Assembly (NCBI GenBank): GCA_910585545.1
Contig: CAJUFN010000013.1
Span: forward strand, 1 to 60,850
Direction: 5' to 3'
DNA length: 60,850 bases
DNA from: an uncultured Lachnospiraceae bacterium
Lineage (GTDB): Bacteria > Bacillota > Clostridia > Lachnospirales > Lachnospiraceae
The stretch's first letter is position 1, and every line of letters starts with the position of its first letter. Positions 17,141 through 26,324 of the stretch are shown piece after piece. The notes under the pieces were generated by a model that searched no databases, was not told the origin of the DNA, and saw only the letters and a program-made list of their open reading frames with translations. Made by a program: the position numbers and the translations under genes.

Positions 17141-18424
17141 CTATAAAGAAAAATATGCTCTCAGATACCGAACCAGCCCTTCCTGATCTTTTGCTCCCAT
17201 CATCTCTCTTGCCGAATGCATGGACAAAAGCGGTACACCCAGATCCACCGTGCGTACCGGAAGCATTGAGGACGCGATCGATCCTAATGTTCCGCCGCCT
17301 GGAATATCCGAGCGATTTACTGCCTTCTGAAAAACAATTCCTTCTTTTTCACAAATCTGCATCACGATTGCAATTGCTTCGCTATCCGTAGCATAGGACT
17401 GCGTACTTGCTTCTTTAATACAAATCCCCTGATTTAGCACACAGCGATTTGTCGGGTCGTATTTTTCTTTGTAGGATGGATGATATCCATGGGCTACGTC
17501 TACGGACATCAAAAGGCTGTCCTCCACTGCACTTTGCATCTCTAAACTTGTATATCCAAATGCATCATAGATTTTCTCTAAAACCACAGTAAGCAACGTG
17601 GAACCGGCTCCTTGTTTTGTCCTGCTTCCGATTTCTTCATGATCAAACACGATTCCCATATTGATACCATGTGTCCTCTTTCCTTCCGTCACTCCTGTAA
17701 GAATCGCATGTACCGAAGTCAGATTGTCTAATCTTGGGGCTGAGATAAACTCTTCCTTCACGCCTACTAAAGCTCCTGGATCTGTATTATACACATTCAG
17801 CTCATAATCCAATATTTCTTCCTTGGAAACACCTGCCTTTTCTGCCAACACCTCCATAAAAGAACTTCCTTCTTCCATGATGCCCGCCAATGGGAGCATA
17901 TGCGTCTGCTTATTCAGCTCCACTCCTTTATTCAACTCACGATTCATATGAATAGCGACATTTGGAATAGTCAGAATCGGCTTCTTAAAGTCTACAAAAC
18001 ATTCTTTGGGCGAGAACGGATTCTCACTTTTTAAGATCACTCTTCCCGCAACAGATAATGGTCTATCTAACCAGCTCGCAAGATTGGCTCCGCCATATGT
18101 TTCTGTATTGACCATCATATAACCGCCATCATGCATATCCGGGGATGGTTTGATCCGAAATCCGGGAAAATCTCCATGTGCCGCTGCCATCCGAAATCCG
18201 TCTTCTGCTACAAACTCTTCTGCAACCGTAAAGGCAAATAATGTTGTTCCATGATAAACTACATAATATTTTCCGCCCCGGCAAAGTTCCCACTTATCAC
18301 GCAGATGCAATCTTTGAAACCCTGACTGTGCCAGCCGCTTTACCGATGCCTGAATGGTATGAAACGAAGATACCCCTTCCTCTAAAAGTTTCAGCAGCTG
18401 TCCGCTTGTTTCTAAATCTTTCAT
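17141..18424 (-). CDS. M18-family aminopeptidase
   Basis: A 427-residue zinc aminopeptidase of the M18 (aspartyl aminopeptidase, ApeB-like) family. Metal ligands are seen in AAHGDFPG, FDHEEIGS and SVDVAHGYHP. It removes N-terminal residues, often acidic ones, from peptides in the cytoplasm. The start is weakly supported by AGGAG 10 nt upstream. Usual family length is 420-460. Confidence 0.93.
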   Translation of the reverse strand: MKDLETSGQLLKLLEEGVSSFHTIQASVKRLAQSGFQRLHLRDKWELCRGGKYYVVYHGTTLFAFTVAEEFVAEDGFRMAAAHGDFPGFRIKPSPDMHDGGYMMVNTETYGGANLASWLDRPLSVAGRVILKSENPFSPKECFVDFKKPILTIPNVAIHMNRELNKGVELNKQTHMLPLAGIMEEGSSFMEVLAEKAGVSKEEILDYELNVYNTDPGALVGVKEEFISAPRLDNLTSVHAILTGVTEGKRTHGINMGIVFDHEEIGSRTKQGAGSTLLTVVLEKIYDAFGYTSLEMQSAVEDSLLMSVDVAHGYHPSYKEKYDPTNRCVLNQGICIKEASTQSYATDSEAIAIVMQICEKEGIVFQKAVNRSDIPGGGTLGSIASSMLPVRTVDLGVPLLSMHSAREMMGAKDQEGLVRYLRAYFSL

Positions 18425-18534
18425 TTTCTTTGAACTCCTATATTCTTCGTCATCTATGATAAAAATTTATATTTCTAATCATAATGTGCCTCGCAAAAAA
18501 AGTCAACGCACCAGATGCAATCGAGGCAAGATTC

Positions 18535-18543
18535 TGATATAAT
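18535..18543 (+). promoter_or_regulatory. Extended -10 promoter for DUF5721 gene
   Basis: TGATATAAT (TG at 18535-18536, TATAAT at 18538-18543), 31 nt before the start at 18575. No good -35 is seen, as expected for an extended -10 promoter. Confidence 0.55.
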
Positions 18544-18574
18544 ATGGATAGTGTAGACAGAAAGGAACTTTTAT

Positions 18575-19087
18575 ATGATTTCATTAGAAATATTAGATGT
18601 CAAATCATGCATGTCTCATCTTTTATTAAAAGATACATTTCATGCATTTTATTTTATCGAAGGCGATATTGCTACCTTCAATACGTTTCACATAGACGGA
18701 CAACTACATAAAGATTTTTTTGATACTGCCGAAGCAGCCGAACGCTTGCAGAATCGGAAGTTTTCTTATTGGAAAGAGATTCAGGAATTCTGCTATTCCT
18801 TGATCAAGGGAAAACGTACTCCGCTTGGCATGAAACTTATTTTCTCGCTTTCGGATGCGAATACGGAAAAATTTCTTACTCAGAATGGACTTGCCTTTGA
18901 TTCACATACTGTGAATGGTTTATATCTGAATTTTAAATATGACGGTACTGCCTTAAAATGCATCACCGGAGTATCTTTATCCACATTTACATTGGATAAA
19001 TCTTTAGAATACGCATGGGATGAGATGGTACGCCGCTTTTTTCGTCAGAAAGAGATTACCGTAAAAGATGCGGTTGGATATGAATAA
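18575..19087 (+). CDS. DUF5721-family protein
   Basis: A 170-residue protein beginning MISLEILDVKSCMSHLLLKDTFHAF and containing TFHIDGQLHKDFFD, the pattern of the DUF5721 family common in Lachnospiraceae. No function is known. No signal peptide or membrane segment is seen, so it is probably cytoplasmic. It is a single-gene unit with its own promoter and terminator. AGAAAGGA precedes the start. Confidence 0.8.
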   Translation: MISLEILDVKSCMSHLLLKDTFHAFYFIEGDIATFNTFHIDGQLHKDFFDTAEAAERLQNRKFSYWKEIQEFCYSLIKGKRTPLGMKLIFSLSDANTEKFLTQNGLAFDSHTVNGLYLNFKYDGTALKCITGVSLSTFTLDKSLEYAWDEMVRRFFRQKEITVKDAVGYE

Positions 19088-19107
19088 AGAAAAACGTACG
19101 AAAAACA

Positions 19108-19125
19108 AAGTGGGCAAACCCACTT
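19108..19125 (+). terminator. Terminator of DUF5721 gene
   Basis: Stem AAGTGGG (19108-19114) and CCCACTT (19119-19125), loop CAAA, followed by CAACTTTCC. Short stem. Confidence 0.5.
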
Positions 19126-19150
19126 CAACTTTCCTATATCATAAAAAGTC

Positions 19151-19200
19151 AAGGAGAGGTCACGACCAAGTCAAGTCGCAGCCTCTCCTTTTAAGACAGT
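19151..19200 (-). terminator. Terminator of htpG
   Basis: Stem AAGGAGAGG (19151-19159) and CCTCTCCTT (19192-19200) with inner pairing in the loop, followed on the minus strand by GACTTTTTAT. It lies 36 nt past the htpG stop. Confidence 0.65.
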
Positions 19201-19236
19201 CTATTTCTAAACTGCCTGTTTTATTCCCTAATTTAC

Positions 19237-21279
19237 CTATTTTGCAAGCAGCATCATAATCTCATTGCTTCTTGTAATGAATTTTGTCATTGCTTCCGGA
19301 TTCAATGGCTTGTTGCTAAGCATTGCCAAATCATAAAGCTGCTGGCAGAACATGCCTGTATGCTCTCCCTCTTTATGTTCTAATACATACTGAACCAGTG
19401 GATGTTTTGCATTCAACACCAAGGTTACCTCGTCTCCAAACATAGAAGGATCCATACCATACATATTGTACATACGCATCATTTCCTGCATACGTCTGGA
19501 TTGCTCAGAAGACGTAATCATCGCAGCCACATCTGCGTTTTTCAATCTTTCTACTTTTACTTCCAACTTATCATTTGCAAGCGCCTTGTGGAAGATTTCG
19601 GTCAATTCATCTTTTTGTTTGCTTAATGCTTCCTCATCTTCCTTTGTTACTTCTTCTTTCAAATCATCCGTAACATCCGCATCAATTCTCTGGAAGGTAA
19701 CCGGATTTCTCTGCTCTAACTGTGTGATAAATGCAGAATCGATATTATGTGTCAGGATGACTGCATCTTTTCCTTCTGCCTTGAACATATTGATGTACTG
19801 GCTCTGCTGCTGTTCATCTGTTACATAGAAGATGGTTGTCTTATTCTCTTCTTTATTTTCTTCTTTGTCTTCTTTCTTTGCTTCCTCCAGATTGCCGCCG
19901 TTAGCCTCTACACAATCTTTCAGAGTAAGATATTTATGCTCCAAATCCTTGAATAAAATGTAATCGCTCATCTTATCACAGAATTTCTCATCTTTTAAGC
20001 AGCCAAATTTGATAAATGGGCTGATGTCATCCCAATATTTTTCATAGGATTCTCTGTCTGTCTTACACATACCAGATAACTTATCTGCAACTTTTTTGCT
20101 GATATAATCAGAAATCTTATTTACGAAGCCATCATTTTGCAGCGCACTTCTTGATACGTTTAATGGAAGGTCCGGACAATCAATCACACCCTTCAAAAGC
20201 ATCAAAAATTCCGGAATGACTTCTTTGATATTATCCGCGATAAATACCTGATTATTGTAAAGCTTGATGGTTCCTTCGATCGATTCATATTCTGTATTGA
20301 TTTTCGGGAAATACAAGATTCCTTTTAAGTTAAATGGATAGTCCATATTCAGATGAATCCAGAATAATGGTTCTTTGTAATCCATAAATACTTTGCGGTA
20401 GAACTCAATATAATCGTCTTTCTCACATTCATTTGGATGTTTTGCCCAGAGCGGCGTTGTGTCGTTGATGGCAACCGGACGCTTGTTGATCTTTACTTTA
20501 TCACAAGCCGGAGAGACTTCTACCATCTCTTTTTCGCCATTTTCATTTTCCTGTTCTTCCATCTTCGCTTCTTCATGAATACGCTCTACGACAACATCAT
20601 CCTCACGAAGTTCTTCTTCGTCAATCGTCTCATATTCCTGCTCTGCGTTTGCTTTGGATAAGAAAATTTCCACCGGCATGAATGCACAGTATTTATCAAG
20701 CACCTCACGTACACGGTATTCGTTGGAAAATGCAACACTGTCTTCATTTAAGAATAATGTAATCTCCGTTCCAACAGTCGTCTTATTGCCGTCTGTCATA
20801 TCATATTCTGTACCGCCATCACATGTCCAGTGTACTGCCTGTGCTCCATCCTTGTATGACAGTGTATCAATGTGCACTTCATCTGCTACCATAAATGCGG
20901 AATAGAATCCAAGTCCAAAGTGCCCGATGATCTGATCTTCGTTTGTTTTATCTTTGTATTTTTCCAGGAATTCTGTAGCGCCGGAAAATGCAATCTGCGT
21001 AATATATTCTTCTACCTCATCCGCCGTCATACCGATACCGTTATCGATGAATTTCAATGTCTTTTCTTCCGGATTGGCAATCACCTGAATATTTGCCTTC
21101 CAATCATCCGGAATCTCAACCTCACCCATCATATCTAATTTTTTTAATTTTGTAATTGCATCACAGCCATTAGAAATCAACTCTCTTACGAAGATATCAT
21201 GGTCTGAATACATCCATTTCTTAATAATCGGAAAAATATTTTCACTGTTAATGGAAAGGCTTCCACGTTTTGTTTCCAT
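19237..21279 (-). CDS. htpG: Molecular chaperone HtpG (Hsp90)
   Basis: A 680-residue Hsp90. The N-terminal GHKL ATPase motifs are RELISNGCDAITKL, FIDNGIGMT and GHFGLGFYSAFMVAD. The middle domain has the catalytic arginine in NVSRSALQND. An acidic, Glu/Lys-rich charged linker lies near residues 220-250 and again near 470. The length is a little above the usual 620-640 because of these insertions. It folds or remodels client proteins under stress. The ATG has AGAAGGAGTTGTGAAAT upstream. A CIRCE operator and promoter precede it. Confidence 0.96.
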   Translation of the reverse strand: METKRGSLSINSENIFPIIKKWMYSDHDIFVRELISNGCDAITKLKKLDMMGEVEIPDDWKANIQVIANPEEKTLKFIDNGIGMTADEVEEYITQIAFSGATEFLEKYKDKTNEDQIIGHFGLGFYSAFMVADEVHIDTLSYKDGAQAVHWTCDGGTEYDMTDGNKTTVGTEITLFLNEDSVAFSNEYRVREVLDKYCAFMPVEIFLSKANAEQEYETIDEEELREDDVVVERIHEEAKMEEQENENGEKEMVEVSPACDKVKINKRPVAINDTTPLWAKHPNECEKDDYIEFYRKVFMDYKEPLFWIHLNMDYPFNLKGILYFPKINTEYESIEGTIKLYNNQVFIADNIKEVIPEFLMLLKGVIDCPDLPLNVSRSALQNDGFVNKISDYISKKVADKLSGMCKTDRESYEKYWDDISPFIKFGCLKDEKFCDKMSDYILFKDLEHKYLTLKDCVEANGGNLEEAKKEDKEENKEENKTTIFYVTDEQQQSQYINMFKAEGKDAVILTHNIDSAFITQLEQRNPVTFQRIDADVTDDLKEEVTKEDEEALSKQKDELTEIFHKALANDKLEVKVERLKNADVAAMITSSEQSRRMQEMMRMYNMYGMDPSMFGDEVTLVLNAKHPLVQYVLEHKEGEHTGMFCQQLYDLAMLSNKPLNPEAMTKFITRSNEIMMLLAK

Positions 21280-21346
21280 ATTTCACAACTCCTTCTATAT
21301 TCAAATATCGTCCGGCGATTTTACCCGCCCTTATCTAACATGTATT

Positions 21347-21375
21347 ATCTTAATACGGTATCTTCCAATTGTCAA
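21347..21375 (-). promoter_or_regulatory. htpG promoter
   Basis: On the minus strand TTGACA (21375-21370), 17 bp, TAAGAT (21352-21347), leaving a leader of roughly 60 nt to the htpG start. Confidence 0.7.
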
Positions 21376-21382
21376 CAGAAAA

Positions 21383-21409
21383 TTAGCACTCTTTCAAATA
21401 GAGTGCTAA
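21383..21409. promoter_or_regulatory. CIRCE operator (HrcA binding site)
   Basis: Exact consensus TTAGCACTC (21383-21391), 9-nt spacer, GAGTGCTAA (21401-21409). This is the known HrcA repressor site of heat-shock genes. It lies 8 nt upstream of the -35 of the htpG promoter rather than downstream of the start of transcription. Confidence 0.95.
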
Positions 21410-21441
21410 TAAAATTGTGAACTTTATAAACTTTTCATAAA

Positions 21442-24400
21442 TTATTCTACGCTCTTTAACGATTCCACCATATTAATCCGTTTTAATTTGAAATACATGA
21501 TCCAGTTCACGAAGCAAGTGAATCCAATCGTAAATGCGAAACTATAAAGAAAACTTGACAAATCTACATTACGTCCAAACATTACCTGCTCCACTTCCAC
21601 CGTTACAATGATAAATCCATGAAGCATTTTGCCCATTACAATACCCGCAATACCTCCGATTAACGTCAGCAAAATATTTTCCCGGTATACATATGCGCCT
21701 ACTTCCCCGTCATAGAAGCCAAGTACCTTTAGTGTAGCAAGCTCACGTCTTCTTTCATTGATATTGATATTATTCAGATTATACAATACAACAAATGCAA
21801 GCATTCCCGCTGAAACGATGAGTACCACGATTACAAGATTAAGACTTTTTAACATGTCGTCAAGCTTATCCTTTACACTGCTTGTGTAACTGACATTTAA
21901 TACCCCTTCTTCTTTCAAAAGCATTTTTCCAAGCTCGTACAACTCGTCTTCATCATACTCCTCCATCTTAAAAGCGACGCTGTTATACTCTGGTTTCTCT
22001 TTGTACAAAGTTTCATAGAACTTCGGTGTCATATACACATAATGACTCATATAGTTTTCACAGATGTCTGTAACTGTCACTTCTGTTTCTGATCCATCCA
22101 ACGTCAGCCAGATCCTGCTGCCTTTTTTTGCATTCAGGTTCTTCGCCATTTTCTCGGTCAAGATAACACCGTCATCCGTAAGTTCATACATTTCATGACT
22201 TACTCGGTCACGAAATACCTGGAAATCCTCCACCTGTTCCATATTTTCATAAACATACAGATAAAGCTCTTCCTTATCTTTTGCCCCCTTTTCTTCGCTG
22301 CCTTCTGCGCTCTTAATAAGCCCTCTCGAATACTCCTGGATTCCTTGCTCCCTGTGAATCGCCGCAAACATTGCTTCCTCTTCTTCCAAAGAAATATCGT
22401 CTCTTAGATAAATGGTCGCATCATAAAGCTGAATTTCCTTATACTGCAGCTGTCCTACATCAAAAATAGAATCCTTCAATCCAAAGCCTACGATCATAAG
22501 CGCCATACAACCGCCAATCCCAAATACCGTCATAAAAAATCTCTTTTTGTAACGGAACAGATTACGAATCGTGGATTTCCAGATAAAGCTTAGATGATTC
22601 CAGATAAATGGAATTCGTTCCATGAAAATACGCTTTCCCTGTTTCGGTGCCGGCGGCCGCATCAGAACTGCCGGCTGCGCTGCCAGTTCTTTGTAGCATG
22701 CCAGAATCGTCGCAAGCATCGTACATGCCAGGGCTGCAAGTCCCGCCTGTAAGATATATCCTGCCTGATATGGAATCTCCATCGTATCCATATGCGGATA
22801 AATAATTCTATAAGCAATGATAATAATATAAGAAATCACTTTTTCGCCAATCAGACCGCCAAGAATACTGCCGCCAACGGTAGCAAGAAAGGCATATTTT
22901 AAATACTTCCCTGCAATCGTCCATTTCCCATAGCCTAATGCCTTCATCGTACCGATATGTGTTCTCTGCTCTTCCACCATTCGCGTCATCGTCGTAAGGC
23001 TGATAAGCGCCGCCACAAGGAAGAATAACACCGGAAAGACCTGTCCGATTGCCTTCATACGATCTGCGTTCTCTCCGAAACTGCTGTGTTCCGGCAATGA
23101 ATCCCGATCCTGTACATACCATTTTGGCATTTCAATCTTCGCAATTTCTGTTTCTGCATCCGCAACCTTTTGTTCGCCTTCTTTTAATTCTTCCTCGCCT
23201 TTCTTTAGCTCTCTTTCACCATCTTCTAATTCGGATTCTCCTTCTTTGATCTTTTGTTCCCCATCAGCGAGTTTCGCTTCTGCCTCTTTCTTGCCAGCCT
23301 CATAATCAATACGGCCTTTTGCCAGTTTTGCCTCATTGATCTTGATTTCATCTTCCGCTGCGATCAAATCATTCCTGCTGATTTCCAGCTTATTCTTGCC
23401 TTTTGCAATTTCTTCTTTTCCAACCTCCAGCTGCTGCCTTACCCCTTCCAGTTGCTCTTCACGTTCTTTCAGAACCACTTTTGCTGCTTCTATCCCAGAA
23501 GCGCCTTCCAAAAGTCCTTGCTCTACCGTCTGCCGCTGTGCCTCATAAGCTGCCTCTGCCGCTTCCATCTGTTCTGCTATCTGATCATAAATGGCCTGCT
23601 GCATTGCAGCCTCTTCTGTCTTTCCCTCTGCCTTTAACTGCTCGATTTCCAGTACCAGCAACTCTAATTTTTCTTTAAGTGGAGTAATCCAAGCCTCCAG
23701 CTTTTGCCTTCCTTCCTCCAAAGCATCTCTTGCTGCATTGGCTTGTGCAAGGTATTCTTCTTCTTTTCCTCTTAATTCTTCTCTCCCTGCCGCAAGCTGT
23801 TTGGCACCCTCTTTATACTGAGTTTCTCCTTTTGCTAACTCTGCTTCCTTTTCTGCCAGCGTCCGTTTGCCGATTTCTAACTGCTCCCAGCCGGATGCTA
23901 CCTGATTCTTCGCATCCCGAATCTTTTCTTCGCCCTCTTTGATTTCCGAAAGCGCTGCATTTAACGCTTCTTCGGATTCCCTCTTTCCATCTTCCAGCTC
24001 TCTTTTTGCCTTTTCGATTTCATCCTTTCCATCGATAAGTTCTTTTTGGGCATCCTCTATTTTTTTCCTTCCATCTGCGAGATCGCTCTTTGCATCATCC
24101 AGTTTACTTTCTGCCTCTTCCCTGATGTCCTCATATCTTTTCTTGCAGCGGAAGTCTTTGATTCCCTCTATCTGCTCGGTCATTTCGTCAATCAGAGAAC
24201 TGTATTCTTCTGTAAATGCGACCTTATCTTTCGCACCTTCTACCTGTACATAAACTTCCGTGTATACTTCCAACGCAAAATTATCTGGAAGAATTGCTGC
24301 GAATCCACTGACTTCTCCCGTTCCGATAAGACTCGTACCACGTCCTAACGATACATAGACCGGGCTGCTTCCTGCACCGACGATCCGAAACTGTGTCGTC

Positions 24401-24894
24401 TTTAGGGTATCCTCTAATCCCTCCTCATTACCGGATTCCAATGTAATCATATCGCCAATCTCATATCCCGTAGATTCCAGAAGATCCATGTCTACAATAC
24501 ACTCGCCTTCTTTTTCGGGACGTCTTCCTTCTTGTACAATAATCTCATTCATATCTTTCAGGATGGATTCTACATGTACCACATGCTGGCTTTCATCCAA
24601 ATCTGTCAAAAGTACATCCACGCTGTATCCGGGCTCTGCATATGCTACTTGCTCCATCCGCTTTAATGCAGACACGTCCTCTTGTGTGATTCCAAATGTT
24701 CCTTGTACCTTGATATCCATCAGATCATAGTTGTCAAAATATGCATCTCCTGTAAGCCTCATATCTGGTTCCGACACACGAATTCCGGAAAAAAATGCCA
24801 CTCCAAGCGCAACGATAAAAAATATGGATAGAAAACGCCCCATACTTTTTTTGATTTCCATATAAAAATCTTTCCTGACTGCTCTCTTTTTCAT
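21442..24894 (-). CDS. FtsX-family ABC permease with long extracellular coiled coil
   Basis: An 1150-residue membrane protein. A first membrane helix lies at residues about 20-40, followed by a MacB-like periplasmic-type domain, a very long Glu/Lys/Ala-rich coiled coil (about residues 255-590), then FtsX core helices at about 610-650, 660-750 and a second permease half ending near 1140. Repeated KKGEEELKEGEQK-like heptads make the coiled coil plain. Such proteins couple ATP hydrolysis to movements outside the membrane rather than clear transport; the role here is unknown. The ATPase gene lies 39 nt upstream. The ribosome site is weak. Confidence 0.9.
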   Translation of the reverse strand: MKKRAVRKDFYMEIKKSMGRFLSIFFIVALGVAFFSGIRVSEPDMRLTGDAYFDNYDLMDIKVQGTFGITQEDVSALKRMEQVAYAEPGYSVDVLLTDLDESQHVVHVESILKDMNEIIVQEGRRPEKEGECIVDMDLLESTGYEIGDMITLESGNEEGLEDTLKTTQFRIVGAGSSPVYVSLGRGTSLIGTGEVSGFAAILPDNFALEVYTEVYVQVEGAKDKVAFTEEYSSLIDEMTEQIEGIKDFRCKKRYEDIREEAESKLDDAKSDLADGRKKIEDAQKELIDGKDEIEKAKRELEDGKRESEEALNAALSEIKEGEEKIRDAKNQVASGWEQLEIGKRTLAEKEAELAKGETQYKEGAKQLAAGREELRGKEEEYLAQANAARDALEEGRQKLEAWITPLKEKLELLVLEIEQLKAEGKTEEAAMQQAIYDQIAEQMEAAEAAYEAQRQTVEQGLLEGASGIEAAKVVLKEREEQLEGVRQQLEVGKEEIAKGKNKLEISRNDLIAAEDEIKINEAKLAKGRIDYEAGKKEAEAKLADGEQKIKEGESELEDGERELKKGEEELKEGEQKVADAETEIAKIEMPKWYVQDRDSLPEHSSFGENADRMKAIGQVFPVLFFLVAALISLTTMTRMVEEQRTHIGTMKALGYGKWTIAGKYLKYAFLATVGGSILGGLIGEKVISYIIIIAYRIIYPHMDTMEIPYQAGYILQAGLAALACTMLATILACYKELAAQPAVLMRPPAPKQGKRIFMERIPFIWNHLSFIWKSTIRNLFRYKKRFFMTVFGIGGCMALMIVGFGLKDSIFDVGQLQYKEIQLYDATIYLRDDISLEEEEAMFAAIHREQGIQEYSRGLIKSAEGSEEKGAKDKEELYLYVYENMEQVEDFQVFRDRVSHEMYELTDDGVILTEKMAKNLNAKKGSRIWLTLDGSETEVTVTDICENYMSHYVYMTPKFYETLYKEKPEYNSVAFKMEEYDEDELYELGKMLLKEEGVLNVSYTSSVKDKLDDMLKSLNLVIVVLIVSAGMLAFVVLYNLNNININERRRELATLKVLGFYDGEVGAYVYRENILLTLIGGIAGIVMGKMLHGFIIVTVEVEQVMFGRNVDLSSFLYSFAFTIGFTCFVNWIMYFKLKRINMVESLKSVE

Positions 24895-24932
24895 ATCCGC
24901 ATTCTCACTTTTCTTCTATCGTATATTCTTCA

Positions 24933-25637
24933 TTACCACTCTATAGTCTCCACCGGAATCGGATTCTCATTGATGACCAGACTCGCTACTTTTCCATTCT
25001 TCACTTTAATTACTTTATCGGCCATCGGCGCAATCGCAGAATTATGCGTGATCAACACAACCGTCATCCCTTTCCTGCGGCACGTATCCTGCAGCAGTTT
25101 CAAAATAGACTTTCCGGTATTGTAATCGAGGGCTCCCGTCGGCTCATCACACAGCAATAATTTAGGATTTTTCGCAAGCGCTCTTGCGATGGAAACTCTC
25201 TGTTGTTCCCCTCCCGATAACTGTGCCGGAAAATTATCCAGTCTTTCCCCTAATCCGACTTCTTCAAGGACTTTCTTTGCATCCAGCGGGTCCTTGCAAA
25301 TCTGAAGCGCCAATTCCACATTTTCTTTTGCAGTCAGGTTCGGAATCAGATTATAAAATTGGAATACAAATCCAATGTCATCTCTTCGGTATGCCGTCAG
25401 CTGACGGTTGGTATATCCGGTAATCTCGATTCCATCGACCCAGACCTCGCCGCTGGTTGCCGTATCCATGCCTCCGAGAATGTTAAGAACCGTCGTCTTA
25501 CCTGCACCGCTCGGTCCCACTACCACAGCAAACTCTCCCTTCTCAATTCCAAAGCTGATCCCATCTGCTGCCGCAATCTTAACCTCACCCATCTGATATA
25601 TTTTTTTCACATCACGTAATGTCACAAAACTATTCAT
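24933..25637 (-). CDS. ABC transporter ATP-binding protein (LolD/MacB type)
   Basis: A 234-residue ATPase with Walker A GPSGAGKTT, signature LSGGEQQRV and Walker B LLLCDEPTGALD, all typical of ATPases that serve FtsX-type permeases. The start at 25637 has CGGAGGATAGT upstream; the longer frame to 25679 lacks a ribosome site. It forms an operon with the permease and is divergent from the GNAT gene at 25757. Confidence 0.93.
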   Translation of the reverse strand: MNSFVTLRDVKKIYQMGEVKIAAADGISFGIEKGEFAVVVGPSGAGKTTVLNILGGMDTATSGEVWVDGIEITGYTNRQLTAYRRDDIGFVFQFYNLIPNLTAKENVELALQICKDPLDAKKVLEEVGLGERLDNFPAQLSGGEQQRVSIARALAKNPKLLLCDEPTGALDYNTGKSILKLLQDTCRRKGMTVVLITHNSAIAPMADKVIKVKNGKVASLVINENPIPVETIEW

Positions 25638-25756
25638 ACTATCCTCCGGTGAAAATCTTTTGTTGTATCTTTTGTCCATTTTTTATATAATCATATCATA
25701 TCATTTATATTGTTATTTAAAAAGTATAAAAAGAAACAAAAAGGAGAGCACAGCAA

Positions 25757-26266
25757 ATGAAAAAAATCAGATTAATTCCTGCAGTAAACGACGCTGAAAT
25801 TTTCGGGATAGCATCCCTTGCCGAAGAAATCTGGAATGAATATTTTCCTTCCATCCTCAGCAAACCACAAATTGACTACATGTTAGAAAAATTCCAGTCC
25901 TACGATGCATTGAAACAGCAAATCGCTGACGGCTATGAATACTATCTAATCTCCGACGCCCATTATATGATGAGTGGTTATACCGGATACCATATCGAAG
26001 ATGGCGCCATGTTCTTAAGTAAACTTTATCTTTTAAATGAAACAAGAGGCCAGCACTTAAGCTCAAACACCTTCAACGAACTCGTAAAAATCTGTCAGGA
26101 AAAAGGAGTTAAGAAGATCTGGCTCACCTGCAACAAATACAACACACATTCCTTAGACGTCTATAAACATTGGGGATTTGAAATCGTAAGAGATGAAGTA
26201 ACCGATATCGGAAACGGCTATGTCATGGATGACCATGTTTTAGAATATATCGTACCGGAAGTTTAA
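25757..26266 (+). CDS. GNAT-family N-acetyltransferase
   Basis: A 169-residue acetyltransferase. The acetyl-CoA-binding segment is near LYLLNETRGQHLSSNTFNEL, and the C-terminal beta-bulge region reads DVYKHWGFEIV. It transfers acetyl from acetyl-CoA to an amine of an unknown substrate. AAGGAGAGC precedes the start. It ends at a strong shared terminator. Confidence 0.87.
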   Translation: MKKIRLIPAVNDAEIFGIASLAEEIWNEYFPSILSKPQIDYMLEKFQSYDALKQQIADGYEYYLISDAHYMMSGYTGYHIEDGAMFLSKLYLLNETRGQHLSSNTFNELVKICQEKGVKKIWLTCNKYNTHSLDVYKHWGFEIVRDEVTDIGNGYVMDDHVLEYIVPEV

Positions 26267-26281
26267 AACCTATTATATACC

Positions 26282-26322
26282 AAATCGGGGACGCAGCATT
26301 AAAAAGTCTGCGTCCCCGATTT
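26282..26322. terminator. Bidirectional terminator
   Basis: A perfect 15-bp stem AAATCGGGGACGCAG (26282-26296) and CTGCGTCCCCGATTT (26308-26322) with an 11-nt loop. It serves the GNAT gene (+) and the histidine kinase gene ending at 26325 (-). Confidence 0.88.
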
Positions 26323-26324
26323 AT

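Noticed and set aside
23049..24348. Several plus-strand open frames under the long coiled coil
   Set aside because: They mirror the repetitive Glu/Lys/Ala coding of the FtsX-type permease and have no starts with ribosome sites.
24895..25756. Possible riboswitch between the ABC operon and the GNAT gene
   Set aside because: The intergenic space is too short and AT-rich, with no conserved motif; simple divergent or internal promoters suffice.
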